A stretch of DNA of 64,000 bases from Microlunatus capsulatus (GTDB lineage: Bacteria > Actinomycetota > Actinomycetes > Propionibacteriales > Propionibacteriaceae). Below are positions 9,245 to 17,277 of this stretch, in pieces; within the stretch, counting starts at the first letter, position 1, and the number at the start of each line of letters is the position of its first letter. The translations under genes were made by a program, and so were the position numbers. Below the pieces are notes generated by a model. That model did not search any database. It worked only from the letters and a program-made list of their open reading frames with translations, and was not told the DNA's origin. Location: positions 3,844,001-3,908,000 of the forward strand of contig NZ_JAGIOB010000001.1 in the NCBI RefSeq assembly GCF_017876495.1, given 5' to 3'.

Positions 9245-10132
9245 CTATCCCGCCAGCCGCTCGGCGGCGGCCCGCACCAGGCCGAACTGGGGGTGCTCCG
9301 GCAGGCCGTTGTCCGGGTCGCCCCCGGGCTGCAGGCTGACGTTGTCGTCCATCCCGCGCACCACCTCGACGGTGAGCATGAGGCGGTCGTCGACGCGGGT
9401 CACGCCCAGGCTCTCGAAGAAGCCCTCCTGGTCGCTCTCCCCGCCCTGCTGGGTGTAGACGGGCACCACGGCGAACGTCCCGGAGGTGCCGCGGGGGGTG
9501 GCCACGTCGACCCGCACGGGCTCCCCGGCGGCGTCGAGCAGGGTGTTCCCGTGGTCCTCCAGGGTGGCGGCGCAGTCGTCCACCCAGCCGTCGACGACCC
9601 GCTCGGCCGCCCGGGCCGCGTCGGCGTCGGCGAACTGCAGCGCGAGGGTCTGCACCGCGACCAGCTCCTGGCCCGGGTAGCGGAAGTCCCGGGCCTGCTG
9701 CCCGGTGGCACGGAGCGGGGCCAAGCCGTCGGGGACGCACGCGGAGATCTCGTCGGGGACCCGGCCGGTGCCCGCGGGGGCCACCTCTAGCGCCGGCCCG
9801 CCGCGGGTCGGCACGTCCTGGGCGCGCAGCAGCTGCGCCGTGCCGACGGTGCGCTCCCGGCTCGGGGTCGGCGTGGGTGCGGTGGGGACGGGCGAGGGGA
9901 CCGCGGAGGCCACCGGGGGCGGGGCCGTGCCGTCCTGCCCGGGCAGCTGGCTGAGCACGCCCCCGCCGGCCAGCACGACGACGACCGCGGCGACGACGGC
10001 GGTGGCGGCCTGGCGGCGGTGCCGGCGCCGGGTGCCCAGCCGGCGCACGTGGGACGGCTCGAGGGGGGCGGCGCCGCGCTCGGCGTCGGCGCCGAGCCCG
10101 CGCAGGAGCTCGTCCAGGTCGTGTCCGGTCAT
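9245..10132 (-). CDS. Membrane protein paired with an ECF sigma factor, possible anti-sigma factor
   Basis: Encodes 295 residues. A short cytoplasmic part (MTGHDLDELLRGLG) and a basic patch RRRHRR precede a single membrane helix (about 42-62). A proline-rich linker (PSPVPTAPTPTP) then leads to an outside domain of about 200 residues with two cysteines. The start overlaps the sigma gene stop by four bases (ATGA), so the two are translationally coupled. That arrangement is typical of membrane-bound regulators of ECF sigma factors. No zinc anti-sigma (ZAS) HxxxCxxC motif is present, so the regulatory role is inferred from context. Confidence 0.6.
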   Translation of the reverse strand: MTGHDLDELLRGLGADAERGAAPLEPSHVRRLGTRRRHRRQAATAVVAAVVVVLAGGGVLSQLPGQDGTAPPPVASAVPSPVPTAPTPTPSRERTVGTAQLLRAQDVPTRGGPALEVAPAGTGRVPDEISACVPDGLAPLRATGQQARDFRYPGQELVAVQTLALQFADADAARAAERVVDGWVDDCAATLEDHGNTLLDAAGEPVRVDVATPRGTSGTFAVVPVYTQQGGESDQEGFFESLGVTRVDDRLMLTVEVVRGMDDNVSLQPGGDPDNGLPEHPQFGLVRAAAERLAG

Positions 10133-10620
10133 CGCCGTCCCTCCTCGGGGTCATCGGCCAGCAGCAGGGCCAGGGCGGCGCGGCCGCGTGACAGCCGGGC
10201 CTTCACCGTCCCGACGGGGGCGCCGACCTCGGCGGCCACGGCGGCCACGGGGAGGTCGGCCAGGTGGTGCAGGACGATGGCGCGCCGCTGGTCGGCGGGG
10301 ATCGCCTGCAGGGCGCGGGCCAGGGCCACGTGGGTGACGTCGGGCTCCCGCGGCGGTCGGGCCGCGTGGGCGCGGTCGGGGGCCAGCAGGGCCTTCCGGG
10401 CCCGGCGCCAGCGGCTGACGGCCAGCCGGTAGGCGACCGTGCGCACCCAGGCCTCGGGGGCCTGGTCGACGTCGAGGGTGCGCCGGCGGTCCCAGCCGCG
10501 GACGAAGGCCTCCTGCACGCAGTCCTGGGCCTCGGCGTGGTTGCCGCACATCGCGTAGATCTGGCCGACCAGGCGGCCGAAGGAGGCCTCGTAGAAGGCG
10601 TCGAACGCGGCCTCGTCCAT
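10129..10620 (-). CDS. ECF sigma factor (SigE-like group)
   Basis: Encodes 163 residues from the ATG at 10620, which has GGAGGA six bases upstream. Region 2 spans about 6-75 (FDAFYEASFGRLVGQIYAM, then AQDCVQEAFVRGW, and AWVRTVAYRLAVSRWRR). Region 4 spans about 97-150 (QAIPADQRRAIVLHHLADLPVAAVAAEVGAP with TVKARLSRGRAAL). An in-frame ATG at 10713 with GAGAGGA upstream would add 31 proline-rich residues and cannot be excluded. The factor would direct RNA polymerase to its own regulon, probably in response to an envelope signal sensed by its partner. Confidence 0.88.
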   Translation of the reverse strand: MDEAAFDAFYEASFGRLVGQIYAMCGNHAEAQDCVQEAFVRGWDRRRTLDVDQAPEAWVRTVAYRLAVSRWRRARKALLAPDRAHAARPPREPDVTHVALARALQAIPADQRRAIVLHHLADLPVAAVAAEVGAPVGTVKARLSRGRAALALLLADDPEEGRR

Positions 10621-10870
10621 CCCCGTCCTCCCCGTCCCGGCCGGCTGCTCGGCCGGGCCGGCCCATCCTGGCGGTCCCGGGGGCCGGCCCGCCACCTCCG
10701 TCGTCGGTCGCATCGTGGTCCTCTCCCGGTGGGCCGGCCGCACCCGCGGTGCGGCGGGACGGGCGGGCCGTCCTGCTCCCTCTACGCGGGCGGCGGGCGA
10801 CCGGTTGCACGGGTCCTGCGGGCGACCCCGCAAGGACCGCGGGCGGTGGAGGACGGGTCGGCCTGACGAT

Positions 10871-10899
10871 TTCGGGGCCGGACGCCGGTGTGGCAGACT
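10871..10899 (+). promoter_or_regulatory. Putative rplS promoter in the divergent gap
   Basis: TTCGGG (10871-10876) and CAGACT (10894-10899) are 17 bases apart inside TGGCAGACTG, nearly the same string as upstream of rpsP. The roughly 390-base gap between the sigma gene and rplS holds this element, a 115-base leader for rplS, and no other convincing feature. Confidence 0.35.
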
Positions 10900-11013
10900 G
10901 GCTCGCTGTTGTCCGTCCGGATGCGCGGCTCCTGCCACAGGGGGATCGTCCGCCGCCGGGGACCTCCGAAACCCACCGACGTGGTGACCTGTGGCACCGG
11001 CGAGGAAACACCC

Positions 11014-11367
11014 ATGAGCAAGCTGATCGACGCGCTGGACCAGGCGTCCCTGCGCACCGACATCCCCTCCTTCCGCCCCGGCGACTCCGTCAAGGTGCAC
11101 GTGAAGGTCGTCGAGGGCAACCGCTCCCGGCTCCAGGTCTTCGCGGGCGTGGTCATCTCCATCGCCGGCGACGGCGTGCGCGAGGCCTTCACGGTCCGCA
11201 AGGTGAGCTTCGGCGTCGGCGTCGAGCGCACCTTCCCGCTGCACAGCCCGATCATCGACCACGTCGACGTCGACCGTCGCGGTGACGTCCGTCGGGCCAA
11301 GCTGTACTACCTGCGCGACCTGCGCGGCAAGGCCGCCAAGATCAAGGAGAAGCGCGACGCTCACTGA
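11014..11367 (+). CDS. rplS: 50S ribosomal protein L19
   Basis: Encodes 117 residues from an ATG behind GAGGA (11002-11006). Key L19 features are present: [16 protein letters not shown], the [11 protein letters not shown] strand, [19 protein letters not shown], and the C-terminal [23 protein letters not shown]19 sits at the 30S-50S interface. In most bacteria rplS follows trmD directly; here 5.5 kb with sdhCAB and a sigma-factor pair lies between them, so rplS has its own promoter. Confidence 0.97.
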   Translation: MSKLIDALDQASLRTDIPSFRPGDSVKVHVKVVEGNRSRLQVFAGVVISIAGDGVREAFTVRKVSFGVGVERTFPLHSPIIDHVDVDRRGDVRRAKLYYLRDLRGKAAKIKEKRDAH

Positions 11368-11417
11368 GCCCCGGCTCCGTGACCGTCCCCGCCGCCCCGT
11401 GCTCCTGAGCCGGCGCG

Positions 11418-12215
11418 GTGGGTGACGCACCCGACCCGACCACGGACGTCCCGCGGCCGGCACCGCAGCCGCTGACGGCGGCCCAGCACGTCTGGGCCTT
11501 CCTCGGCGAGCTGACCGGTGTCGTCGTGGGCGCCGTGGTCGTGGCGTTCCTGCTCCGTGCCTTCGTGGGGCAGCTCTTCCTCATCCCCTCGGCGTCGATG
11601 GAGCAGACGCTCCGGGTCGACGACCGGGTGGTGGTGGAGAAGATCAGCCGCCTGCAGCGCGGCGAGGTCGTCGTCTTCGCCGACCCCGGCGGCTGGCTCA
11701 GCGGGCCCCCCGCCCCGGGACGCGGTCCCGTCGGCCGGGCGCTCGAGCTCGTCGGCGTGCTCCCCGACTCCAGCACCGAGCACCTGATCAAGCGGCTCGT
11801 CGGGCTGCCCGGCGACGAGGTGGTCTGCTGCGACGACCGCGGCCGGGTCAGCGTCAACGGGCACCCGCTCGACGAGACGTCCTACCTCGACGTGGTGCCG
11901 GGCGGCGGGCAGGTCCAGCCCTCGACGATCGCCTTCGCCGTCACCGTCCCCGCCGGACGGCTCTTCGTCCTCGGCGACAACCGCGAGCGCAGCCGCGACT
12001 CCCGCTGCCACCTGCACGACCGCCGCCCCGGCGAGCCCGAGGGTGCGGCCGCCTTCGTGCCCGAGGACCTGGTGGTCGGCCGCGCGATCGCCGTGACGTG
12101 GCCGGTGGGTCACGCGCGCTGGTTGCCGATCCCGGCTACGGTGGACGCTGTTCCCGCCGCGGCCGCGGCACCCGCGCAAGCCGCGATCGACGCCGGACCC
12201 GAGGCGAGCTGTTGA
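11418..12215 (+). CDS. lepB: Type I signal peptidase, first of a tandem pair
   Basis: Encodes 265 residues from a GTG. One membrane helix (about 31-48) is followed by the catalytic serine motif IPSASMEQTL (S60) and the general-base lysine K125 in HLIKRLVGLPGD. The late motif GDNRERSRDSR (box E) is intact. It removes signal peptides outside the membrane. An inserted CC pair (VVCCDD) follows box D, and the protein ends in a C-terminal cysteine (EASC). The next gene overlaps its stop and encodes a paralogue, so this looks like a local duplication that has been kept. Confidence 0.92.
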   Translation: MGDAPDPTTDVPRPAPQPLTAAQHVWAFLGELTGVVVGAVVVAFLLRAFVGQLFLIPSASMEQTLRVDDRVVVEKISRLQRGEVVVFADPGGWLSGPPAPGRGPVGRALELVGVLPDSSTEHLIKRLVGLPGDEVVCCDDRGRVSVNGHPLDETSYLDVVPGGGQVQPSTIAFAVTVPAGRLFVLGDNRERSRDSRCHLHDRRPGEPEGAAAFVPEDLVVGRAIAVTWPVGHARWLPIPATVDAVPAAAAAPAQAAIDAGPEASC

Positions 12216-13015
12216 CCACTGACCAAGACGCCCGCAGCGCTGCTGCGGCGGGCGGGACCCCCCGCCCGCGCCGCACCGCGGGCCAGCAGGCCGGCTCGTT
12301 CCTCAAGGAGCTGGTGTTCGTCGTCGTCGGCGCGCTCGTCGTCTCCTCGCTGCTCCGCGCCTTCGTCGGCCAGATGTTCATCATCCCGTCGCAGTCGATG
12401 GAGAGCACGCTGCTGATCGGCGACCGCGTCGTGGTGCAGAAGATCACCGACTTCCACCGCGGCGACGTCGTCGTCTTCGAGGACCCGGGCGGCTGGCTGG
12501 CCGACGAGCCGGTCGCCGAGCCCGGCCCGTTCGACAAGGTGCTGGAGTTCGTCGGGATCCCGACCGCCAGCACCCCGGGCCACCTCATCAAGCGGGTCAT
12601 CGGCATGCCGGGCGACCGGGTCGTCTGCTGCGACGACGAGGGCCGGCTGAGCGTGAACGGGCAGCCGCTCGACGAGACCTCCTACCTCTACGTCAACCCC
12701 GGTGGCGACCAGGTGGCCCCCTCCGACGTCCGCTTCGAGGTCGTCGTGCCCCGGGACCGGATCTTCGTCATGGGTGACCACCGCGACCTCAGCGCCGACT
12801 CGCGCTGCCACCTGAACGACGTCTGGCCGGATCTGCCGCGCGGCGGCATCGCGTTCGTGCCCGAGTCCCTGGTCGTCGGCCCGGCGTTCGCGATCGCGGC
12901 CCCGTTCGACCGCGCCCAGCGGCTGCGGACCCCGGCCACCTTCGCCGACGTGCCCGCGCCCTCGGCGCCCGCTCCCGACCGCGCGGTGATCGAGCCCGCC
13001 GGCGTCAGCTGCTGA
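12212..13015 (+). CDS. lepB: Type I signal peptidase, second of a tandem pair
   Basis: Encodes 267 residues from a TTG whose TTGA overlaps the stop of the first signal peptidase. GAGGCGAG lies a few bases upstream. A single membrane helix spans about 33-50, with S62 in IPSQSMESTL, K127 in HLIKRVIGMPGD and box E as GDHRDLSADSR. In box E the usual asparagine of GDNR is histidine (GDHR). It shares the VVCCDD pair and a C-terminal cysteine (GVSC) with its neighbour. The two may divide substrates or growth phases. The stop overlaps the rnhB ATG by one base. Confidence 0.9.
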   Translation: MTTDQDARSAAAAGGTPRPRRTAGQQAGSFLKELVFVVVGALVVSSLLRAFVGQMFIIPSQSMESTLLIGDRVVVQKITDFHRGDVVVFEDPGGWLADEPVAEPGPFDKVLEFVGIPTASTPGHLIKRVIGMPGDRVVCCDDEGRLSVNGQPLDETSYLYVNPGGDQVAPSDVRFEVVVPRDRIFVMGDHRDLSADSRCHLNDVWPDLPRGGIAFVPESLVVGPAFAIAAPFDRAQRLRTPATFADVPAPSAPAPDRAVIEPAGVSC

Positions 13016-13782
13016 TGGCCGTCCCGGGGGAGCAGGAGCCGGGCCCCGCGCCCGTCGAGGTGCCGGCGGTCGTGGTGCGCCGCGACAGCGGGCTCTACGG
13101 CTACGAGCGCGCCCTGGGCCGGGTGGGTCTGGGCCCGGTGGCCGGGGCCGACGAGGCCGGTCGCGGGGCGTGCGCCGGTCCGCTGGTGGCCGGCGCGGTC
13201 ATCCTGTCCGACGCCCGGCACCGCCAGATCAAGGGCCTGGCCGACTCCAAGCTGCTGACCGCTCGGACCCGCGAGCGGCTCTACGACGAGATCACGGACA
13301 AGGCGCTGGCCTGGTCGGTGGTCGCGGTGGAGCCGGGGGAGTGCGACCGGCTGGGCATGCACGTCGCCAACATCATGGCGCTGCGCCGGGCGCTGCTGCG
13401 CCTCGACGTCGCCCCCACCTACGTGCTGACCGACGGCTTCCCCGTCGACGGCCTCGGCGTGCCCGGGCTGGCGGTCTGGAAGGGCGACCGGGTGGCCGCC
13501 TGCGTGGCCGCCGCGTCGATCCTGGCCAAGGTGACCCGGGACCGGGTGATGACCGAGCTGGACGCCGTCCACCCCGAGTACGCCTTCGCGGTCCACAAGG
13601 GCTACTGCACCCCGCTGCACCAGGAGCGGCTCGACCTCCACGGCCCCTCGGCCACGCACCGGATGCGCTTCGACAACGTCGCGCGAACCACTAGAGTCGA
13701 CCCGATGACCGCGCCTGCTCGACCCCGCCCCGCCGCCGTCGCCGACGCCGGCCTCCTCGACGCCGAGCGAGCCGTCTCGTGA
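13015..13782 (+). CDS. rnhB: Ribonuclease HII
   Basis: Encodes 255 residues. The catalytic acidic residues are visible: D46 and E47 (GADEAGRG), D140 (VLTDGFP) and D176 (KVTRDR). The segments LADSKLLTARTRE and HPEYAFAVHKGY are typical of the family. The enzyme cuts RNA from RNA-DNA hybrids and starts removal of single ribonucleotides misinserted in DNA. An N-terminal extension of about 40 residues and an alanine-rich C-terminal tail flank the core. It is coupled to lepB before (TGATG) and to the DUF2469 gene after (GTGA). Confidence 0.95.
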   Translation: MAVPGEQEPGPAPVEVPAVVVRRDSGLYGYERALGRVGLGPVAGADEAGRGACAGPLVAGAVILSDARHRQIKGLADSKLLTARTRERLYDEITDKALAWSVVAVEPGECDRLGMHVANIMALRRALLRLDVAPTYVLTDGFPVDGLGVPGLAVWKGDRVAACVAAASILAKVTRDRVMTELDAVHPEYAFAVHKGYCTPLHQERLDLHGPSATHRMRFDNVARTTRVDPMTAPARPRPAAVADAGLLDAERAVS

Positions 13783-14093
13783 GCGCGGAGGACCTCGAGC
13801 AGTACGAGAGCGAGCTGGAGCTCCAGCTCTACCGCGAGTACAAGGACGTCGTCGGCATCTTCACCTACGCGGTGGAGACCGAGCGCCGCTTCTACCTCTG
13901 CAACGCCGTCGACCTCAAGGTCCGCACCGAGGGCGGCGACGTCTACTACGAGGTCTCGATGGGCGACGCCTGGGTCTGGGACATGTACCGCCCCGCCCGG
14001 TTCGTCAAGAGCGCCAAGGTGCTCACCTTCCGCGACGTCTCCATCGAGGAGATCACCCACAGCGACCTCCAGGTGCCGAAGAACGTCCCCTGA
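13779..14093 (+). CDS. DUF2469 family protein
   Basis: Encodes 104 residues, acidic, no signal peptide or helix long enough to span a membrane. The sequence (SAEDLEQYESELELQLYREY, VETERRFYLCN, DVYYEVSMGDAWVWDMYRP) matches the small family found next to rnhB throughout Actinobacteria. No biochemical role is established. Strict co-occurrence with RNase HII and its overlapped start suggest a function linked to that enzyme or to nucleic-acid housekeeping. It is the last gene before a cluster of hairpin repeats. Confidence 0.88.
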   Translation: MSAEDLEQYESELELQLYREYKDVVGIFTYAVETERRFYLCNAVDLKVRTEGGDVYYEVSMGDAWVWDMYRPARFVKSAKVLTFRDVSIEEITHSDLQVPKNVP

Positions 14094-14121
14094 GGCCCCC
14101 GCTCACCGAGCCGCGGACCCC

Positions 14122-14282
14122 GCTCCCTGAGCATGTCGAAGGGCTCCGGAACCCCCGCTCCCTGAGCCTGTCGAAGGGCTCCGGACCCCCGCTCCCTGAG
14201 CCTGTCGAAGGGCCCCGGAATCCTCGCTCCCCGAGCCCGTCGAAGGGCTGCGGACCCCCGCTCCCTGAGTCCGTCGAAGGGC
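14122..14282. repeat. Five tandem copies of a GAGCCTGTCGAAGGGC-type repeat
   Basis: Cores of 23 bases begin at 14122, 14157, 14191, 14226 and 14260, a period of 34-35. The core begins GCTCCCTGAGCCTGTC and ends GAAGGGC, with one to three substitutions in copies 1, 4 and 5. Copy 2 folds as GAGCC-N8-GGCTC and copy 4 as AGCCC-N6-GGGCT. The array fills the gap between convergent genes. A further copy identical to the consensus sits at 55726-55748, also between convergent genes, so a role as bidirectional terminators or structured 3' ends is possible. Confidence 0.9.
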
Positions 14283-14304
14283 CACCCGCCCCGCACCAGG
14301 ACCG

Positions 14305-15783
14305 TCAGGCCGCGTGCCGCGGCCCCGGCTCGTCGGCGGCGTGCCGGGGCTCCGCGTGCTGCGTGCGCCGGCGGACGAGGTCGGCCACCGCGAAGACCAG
14401 GGCCACCCCCACGAAGGCGATCGTGGTCCGCAGGCTGACCGAGAGCGCGCCGGCGTAGTCCCGGCCCTGGCTGGCGGCCACCCGCTCGAAGAACTGCGCC
14501 AGCACGACCGCGACGCCGATGGCCGAGCCCACCCGCTGCGCGGTCTGCAGCATCCCGCCGCCGGAGCCGGCCTGGGCCGGGTCCACCTCGGCCAGGGTCA
14601 GGGTCACGTTGGGGCTCACGACCAGGCCGCCGCCGAAGCCCGCGACGAGGAAGGCGGGCGCCAGCTTGAGCCCGACCGACGTCTCCAGGACGGGCACGAG
14701 CAGGTCGACCGCGAGCAGCCCGACGGCGACCAGCACCAGCCCGCCGACGACGAGCACCCGCCCGTAGCGCCCGACCAGCCGGCCGCCGAGGAACGCGGCC
14801 ACGGCCGAGCCGATGGCGAACGGGGTCTGGGTGGCCCCGGCCTGCAGGGCGCTGTAGCCCAGCCCGACCTGGAGGTAGAGCGTGATGACCAGGAAGATCG
14901 CGGTGAACCCGGCGAAGTAGAAGGTGCCCAGCACCAGCCCGAAGACGTAGGAGCGCACCTTGAGCAGCGAGAGCTCGACGAGGGTCTCCCGGCCGCGGGC
15001 GCGCCAGCGCCGCTCCCACAGCAGGAACAGCGCCAGCAGCACGGCGGCCGGGCCCAGCAGCCACCACGGGCGCTCGCTCAGCGGGGCGTCCTGCTGGCCC
15101 TCGACGAGGGGGAGCAGGACCAGCAGGATCGCGGCGGCGAAGAGCAGCACGCCGACGGGGTCGAGCGACTGCCGCGGTCCCGGCGGGGTGGCCGGGAGCA
15201 GCCGGCGGGCCATCAGCAGCAGCACGACGCCGACCGGCACGTTGACGTAGAACACCAGCCGCCAGCCGAAGTCGGGTCCGCCGACCCCCACGAGCAGGCC
15301 GCCGAGCAGGGGACCGACGGCGGTCGAGATGCCGATGGAGGCGCCGAACAGGCCGAAGGCCCGCCCGCGCTCCGGCCCGCGGAAGAGGTTCTGGATGAAG
15401 CCCGACACCTGGGGGGAGATCATCCCGCCCGCCAGGCCCTGCACCACGCGGGCGACGGAGAGGAACGTCGGGTCCGGCGCGGCGCCGGCGGCCGCGCTGG
15501 AGAGGGTGAACAGGGCGATGCCGGCCATGAAGACGTTCCGCCGGCTGCGGGCGTCGCCGAGCCGGCCGGCGGGCACGAGGGCCACCCCGAAGGCCAGCGC
15601 GTAGCCGGCGATGATCCACTGGACGTCGCTGTCGTCGGCCCGCAGGCCCTCGCGCAGCGTCGGCAGCGCGACGTTGACGATGCTGACGTCGAGCAGCGTC
15701 ATCGCCCCCGCCACCAGGCAGACGGCGAGGGCCCGCCAGCGCGCGGGGTCGGGGGGCGCCGGGGTGGCGTCGTCAGAGCTCAC
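14305..15783 (-). CDS. MFS drug-efflux transporter, DHA2 family
   Basis: Encodes 492 residues from a GTG at 15783. About 14 membrane helices are visible. Motif A appears as GRLGDARSRRNVF after helix 2, and motif C as GASIGISTAVGPLLGG in helix 5. Helix 1 carries LDVSIVNVALPTL, the motif D1 region of 14-helix DHA2 antiporters. Such proteins exchange protons for drugs or secreted metabolites. TAGATT lies eight bases before the start, so the transcript may be leaderless. No adjacent regulator is present, and the substrate is unknown. Confidence 0.9.
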   Translation of the reverse strand: MSSDDATPAPPDPARWRALAVCLVAGAMTLLDVSIVNVALPTLREGLRADDSDVQWIIAGYALAFGVALVPAGRLGDARSRRNVFMAGIALFTLSSAAAGAAPDPTFLSVARVVQGLAGGMISPQVSGFIQNLFRGPERGRAFGLFGASIGISTAVGPLLGGLLVGVGGPDFGWRLVFYVNVPVGVVLLLMARRLLPATPPGPRQSLDPVGVLLFAAAILLVLLPLVEGQQDAPLSERPWWLLGPAAVLLALFLLWERRWRARGRETLVELSLLKVRSYVFGLVLGTFYFAGFTAIFLVITLYLQVGLGYSALQAGATQTPFAIGSAVAAFLGGRLVGRYGRVLVVGGLVLVAVGLLAVDLLVPVLETSVGLKLAPAFLVAGFGGGLVVSPNVTLTLAEVDPAQAGSGGGMLQTAQRVGSAIGVAVVLAQFFERVAASQGRDYAGALSVSLRTTIAFVGVALVFAVADLVRRRTQHAEPRHAADEPGPRHAA

Positions 15784-15834
15784 GGACAGCCAATCTAGGG
15801 AACGGGGCGGAGGCCCCGGAGGGGGGTCGGACGG

Positions 15835-16263
15835 GTGACGCAGGACGGGCTCGAGCGGTTCGTGCGGGCGCAGGACGAGGGCGGCACCTACGCGACCGCC
15901 CTCACCGAGCTCCGCAGCGGCCGCAAGGTCAGCCACTGGATGTGGTTCGTGTTCCCCCAGCTGGCCGGTCTCGGACGCAGCAGCACGGCCCGGTTCTTCG
16001 CGCTCGGCTCGCTCGCCGAGGCCGAGGACTACCTCGCGCACCCGGTGCTGGGTCCCCGGCTGCGCGAGGCCGCGGGGGTGGTCGCCGCCCGGCCCGGGGT
16101 GCCGGCCGAGGACCTGCTCGGACCGGTCGACGCGCTGAAGCTGCGGTCGTCGATGACCCTCTTCGCCCGCGCGGCGCCCGACGAGCCGGTGTTCCGGGCC
16201 GTGCTGGACCGCTGCTACGGCGGTCGTCCCGACCCGGCCACCGAGCAGCTGCTCGACGGCTGA
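15835..16263 (+). CDS. DUF1810 family protein
   Basis: Encodes 142 residues from a GTG behind GGAGGGGGG. Conserved family features are visible: LERFVRAQDEGGTYATALTELRSGRKVSHWMWFVFPQ is close to the family start, followed by SLAEAEDYLAHPVLGPRL and LKLRSSMTLFA. It is small and probably cytoplasmic; no catalytic residues are known. It is divergent from the MFS gene with a 51-base gap. Confidence 0.85.
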   Translation: MTQDGLERFVRAQDEGGTYATALTELRSGRKVSHWMWFVFPQLAGLGRSSTARFFALGSLAEAEDYLAHPVLGPRLREAAGVVAARPGVPAEDLLGPVDALKLRSSMTLFARAAPDEPVFRAVLDRCYGGRPDPATEQLLDG

Positions 16264-16384
16264 CCTGCCCTCCGCGGGCCCTGCGGCCGTCGTCCCCAGG
16301 CCCGTCGCCGGCGCCGTCCACAGGCCCGGGCGGCCGGCGTCCGGCCGGACGGGTGGTCCTGATGCTCCCTGGTGGAGGTGGGCG

Positions 16385-16759
16385 ATGGCGCAGAGCGCGC
16401 GGCAGGCGTTGGGGGTCCGGGGCGAGGAGCTGGCGGTGGCGGAGCTGCGCCGGCAGGGGATGGAGGTCGTCGAGCGGAACTGGCGCTGCCGGCTCGGCGA
16501 GATCGACGTGGTGGCCACCGAGACGGTGGCGGGCCGGACGACGGTGGTGTTCTGCGAGGTGAAGTGCCGCTCCGGGCTGGGCTTCGGGGACCCGCTGGAG
16601 GCCATCACCTGGGCCAAGCTCCGGCGGCTGCGGACCCTGGCCGCGGAGTGGATGCGGGTGCACGAGGTGAGCGCCGCCGCCGTCCGGCTGGACGCGGTCG
16701 GGGTGCTGCTGGTCCGCGGCCGGGCGCCGACCGTCCGGCACGTGCGGGCCGTGGGCTGA
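16385..16759 (+). CDS. yraN: UPF0102/YraN family nuclease-like protein
   Basis: Encodes 124 residues from an ATG with GGAGGTGG upstream. The Holliday-junction-resolvase-like core is visible: GEIDVVA (E39, D41) and FCEVKCR (E58, K60), matching an ExD...ExK metal site. RxxGxxGEELAVAEL at the N-terminus is family-typical. The precise function is not settled. In actinobacteria it precedes comM and dprA, as here, although five unrelated genes intervene in this genome. A GTCCACAGG string at 16316-16324 lies upstream. Confidence 0.9.
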   Translation: MAQSARQALGVRGEELAVAELRRQGMEVVERNWRCRLGEIDVVATETVAGRTTVVFCEVKCRSGLGFGDPLEAITWAKLRRLRTLAAEWMRVHEVSAAAVRLDAVGVLLVRGRAPTVRHVRAVG

Positions 16760-16804
16760 GGGGGCCAGGGGCGTGAGACCGGCCGTGGTGGGTACGGGGC
16801 GGGT

Positions 16805-17275
16805 GTGCCGAGCCAGCTGAGCATCTTCCTGCGCGACCACGAGGCCGCGGCCCGGGCCGGGCTCGACCTGGTCCGACGGGCCGCACGCGGCCAGCGGCAG
16901 CGGCCCTGGGGCGACGAGCTGGCCGCGCTCGCCCGGGAGGCCGAGGAGGACCTGGCGTCGCTGCGCGGGCTGATGGGCCGCCTGCACGTCGCCCCCGACG
17001 CGCTGCTGGGCTCGGCGCTGCGGCTCGGCGAGCGGGCGGGCCGGCTGAAGCCCAACGGCCACCTGGTCCGCCGGGCCCCGCTCAGCGACCTCGTCGAGGT
17101 GCAGGGGATCCTCGGCGCCCTCACGCTGAAGGGTGCGGGGTGGCGCGCCCTGGCGGCGGCGCACGTCGCCGACGACGGCGAGCCCGGGCTGGCGGCGCTG
17201 GTCGAGCGCGCCGACGCCCAGGTGGCGCGGCTGCTCGTCGTGCACGAGGCGGTCGCGGCGCACAGCCTCGGCTGA
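16805..17275 (+). CDS. Conserved helical protein of unknown function
   Basis: Encodes 156 residues from a GTG; TACGGG ends six bases upstream, so the message may be leaderless. The sequence is almost entirely helix-forming, starting MPSQLSIFLRDHEAAARAGLDLVRRA and repeating amphipathic runs rich in leucine, alanine and arginine. No signal peptide, cysteine or clear catalytic motif is present. The pattern suggests a four-helix bundle of the ferritin-like kind, but iron-binding glutamates are not clearly placed, so no function is proposed. Confidence 0.6.
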   Translation: MPSQLSIFLRDHEAAARAGLDLVRRAARGQRQRPWGDELAALAREAEEDLASLRGLMGRLHVAPDALLGSALRLGERAGRLKPNGHLVRRAPLSDLVEVQGILGALTLKGAGWRALAAAHVADDGEPGLAALVERADAQVARLLVVHEAVAAHSLG

Positions 17276-17277
17276 GC

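Noticed and set aside
14103-14285. A 60-codon frame with RSPSTGSGSG-type repeats on the minus strand
   Set aside because: It is only a translation of the hairpin DNA repeats at 14122-14282, with no start signal or independent support.
14305-17124. Extension of the MFS transporter to 939 residues
   Set aside because: The first 440 or so residues have no membrane or family character and overlap DUF1810 and yraN; GTG 15783 with a TAGATT box is the natural start.
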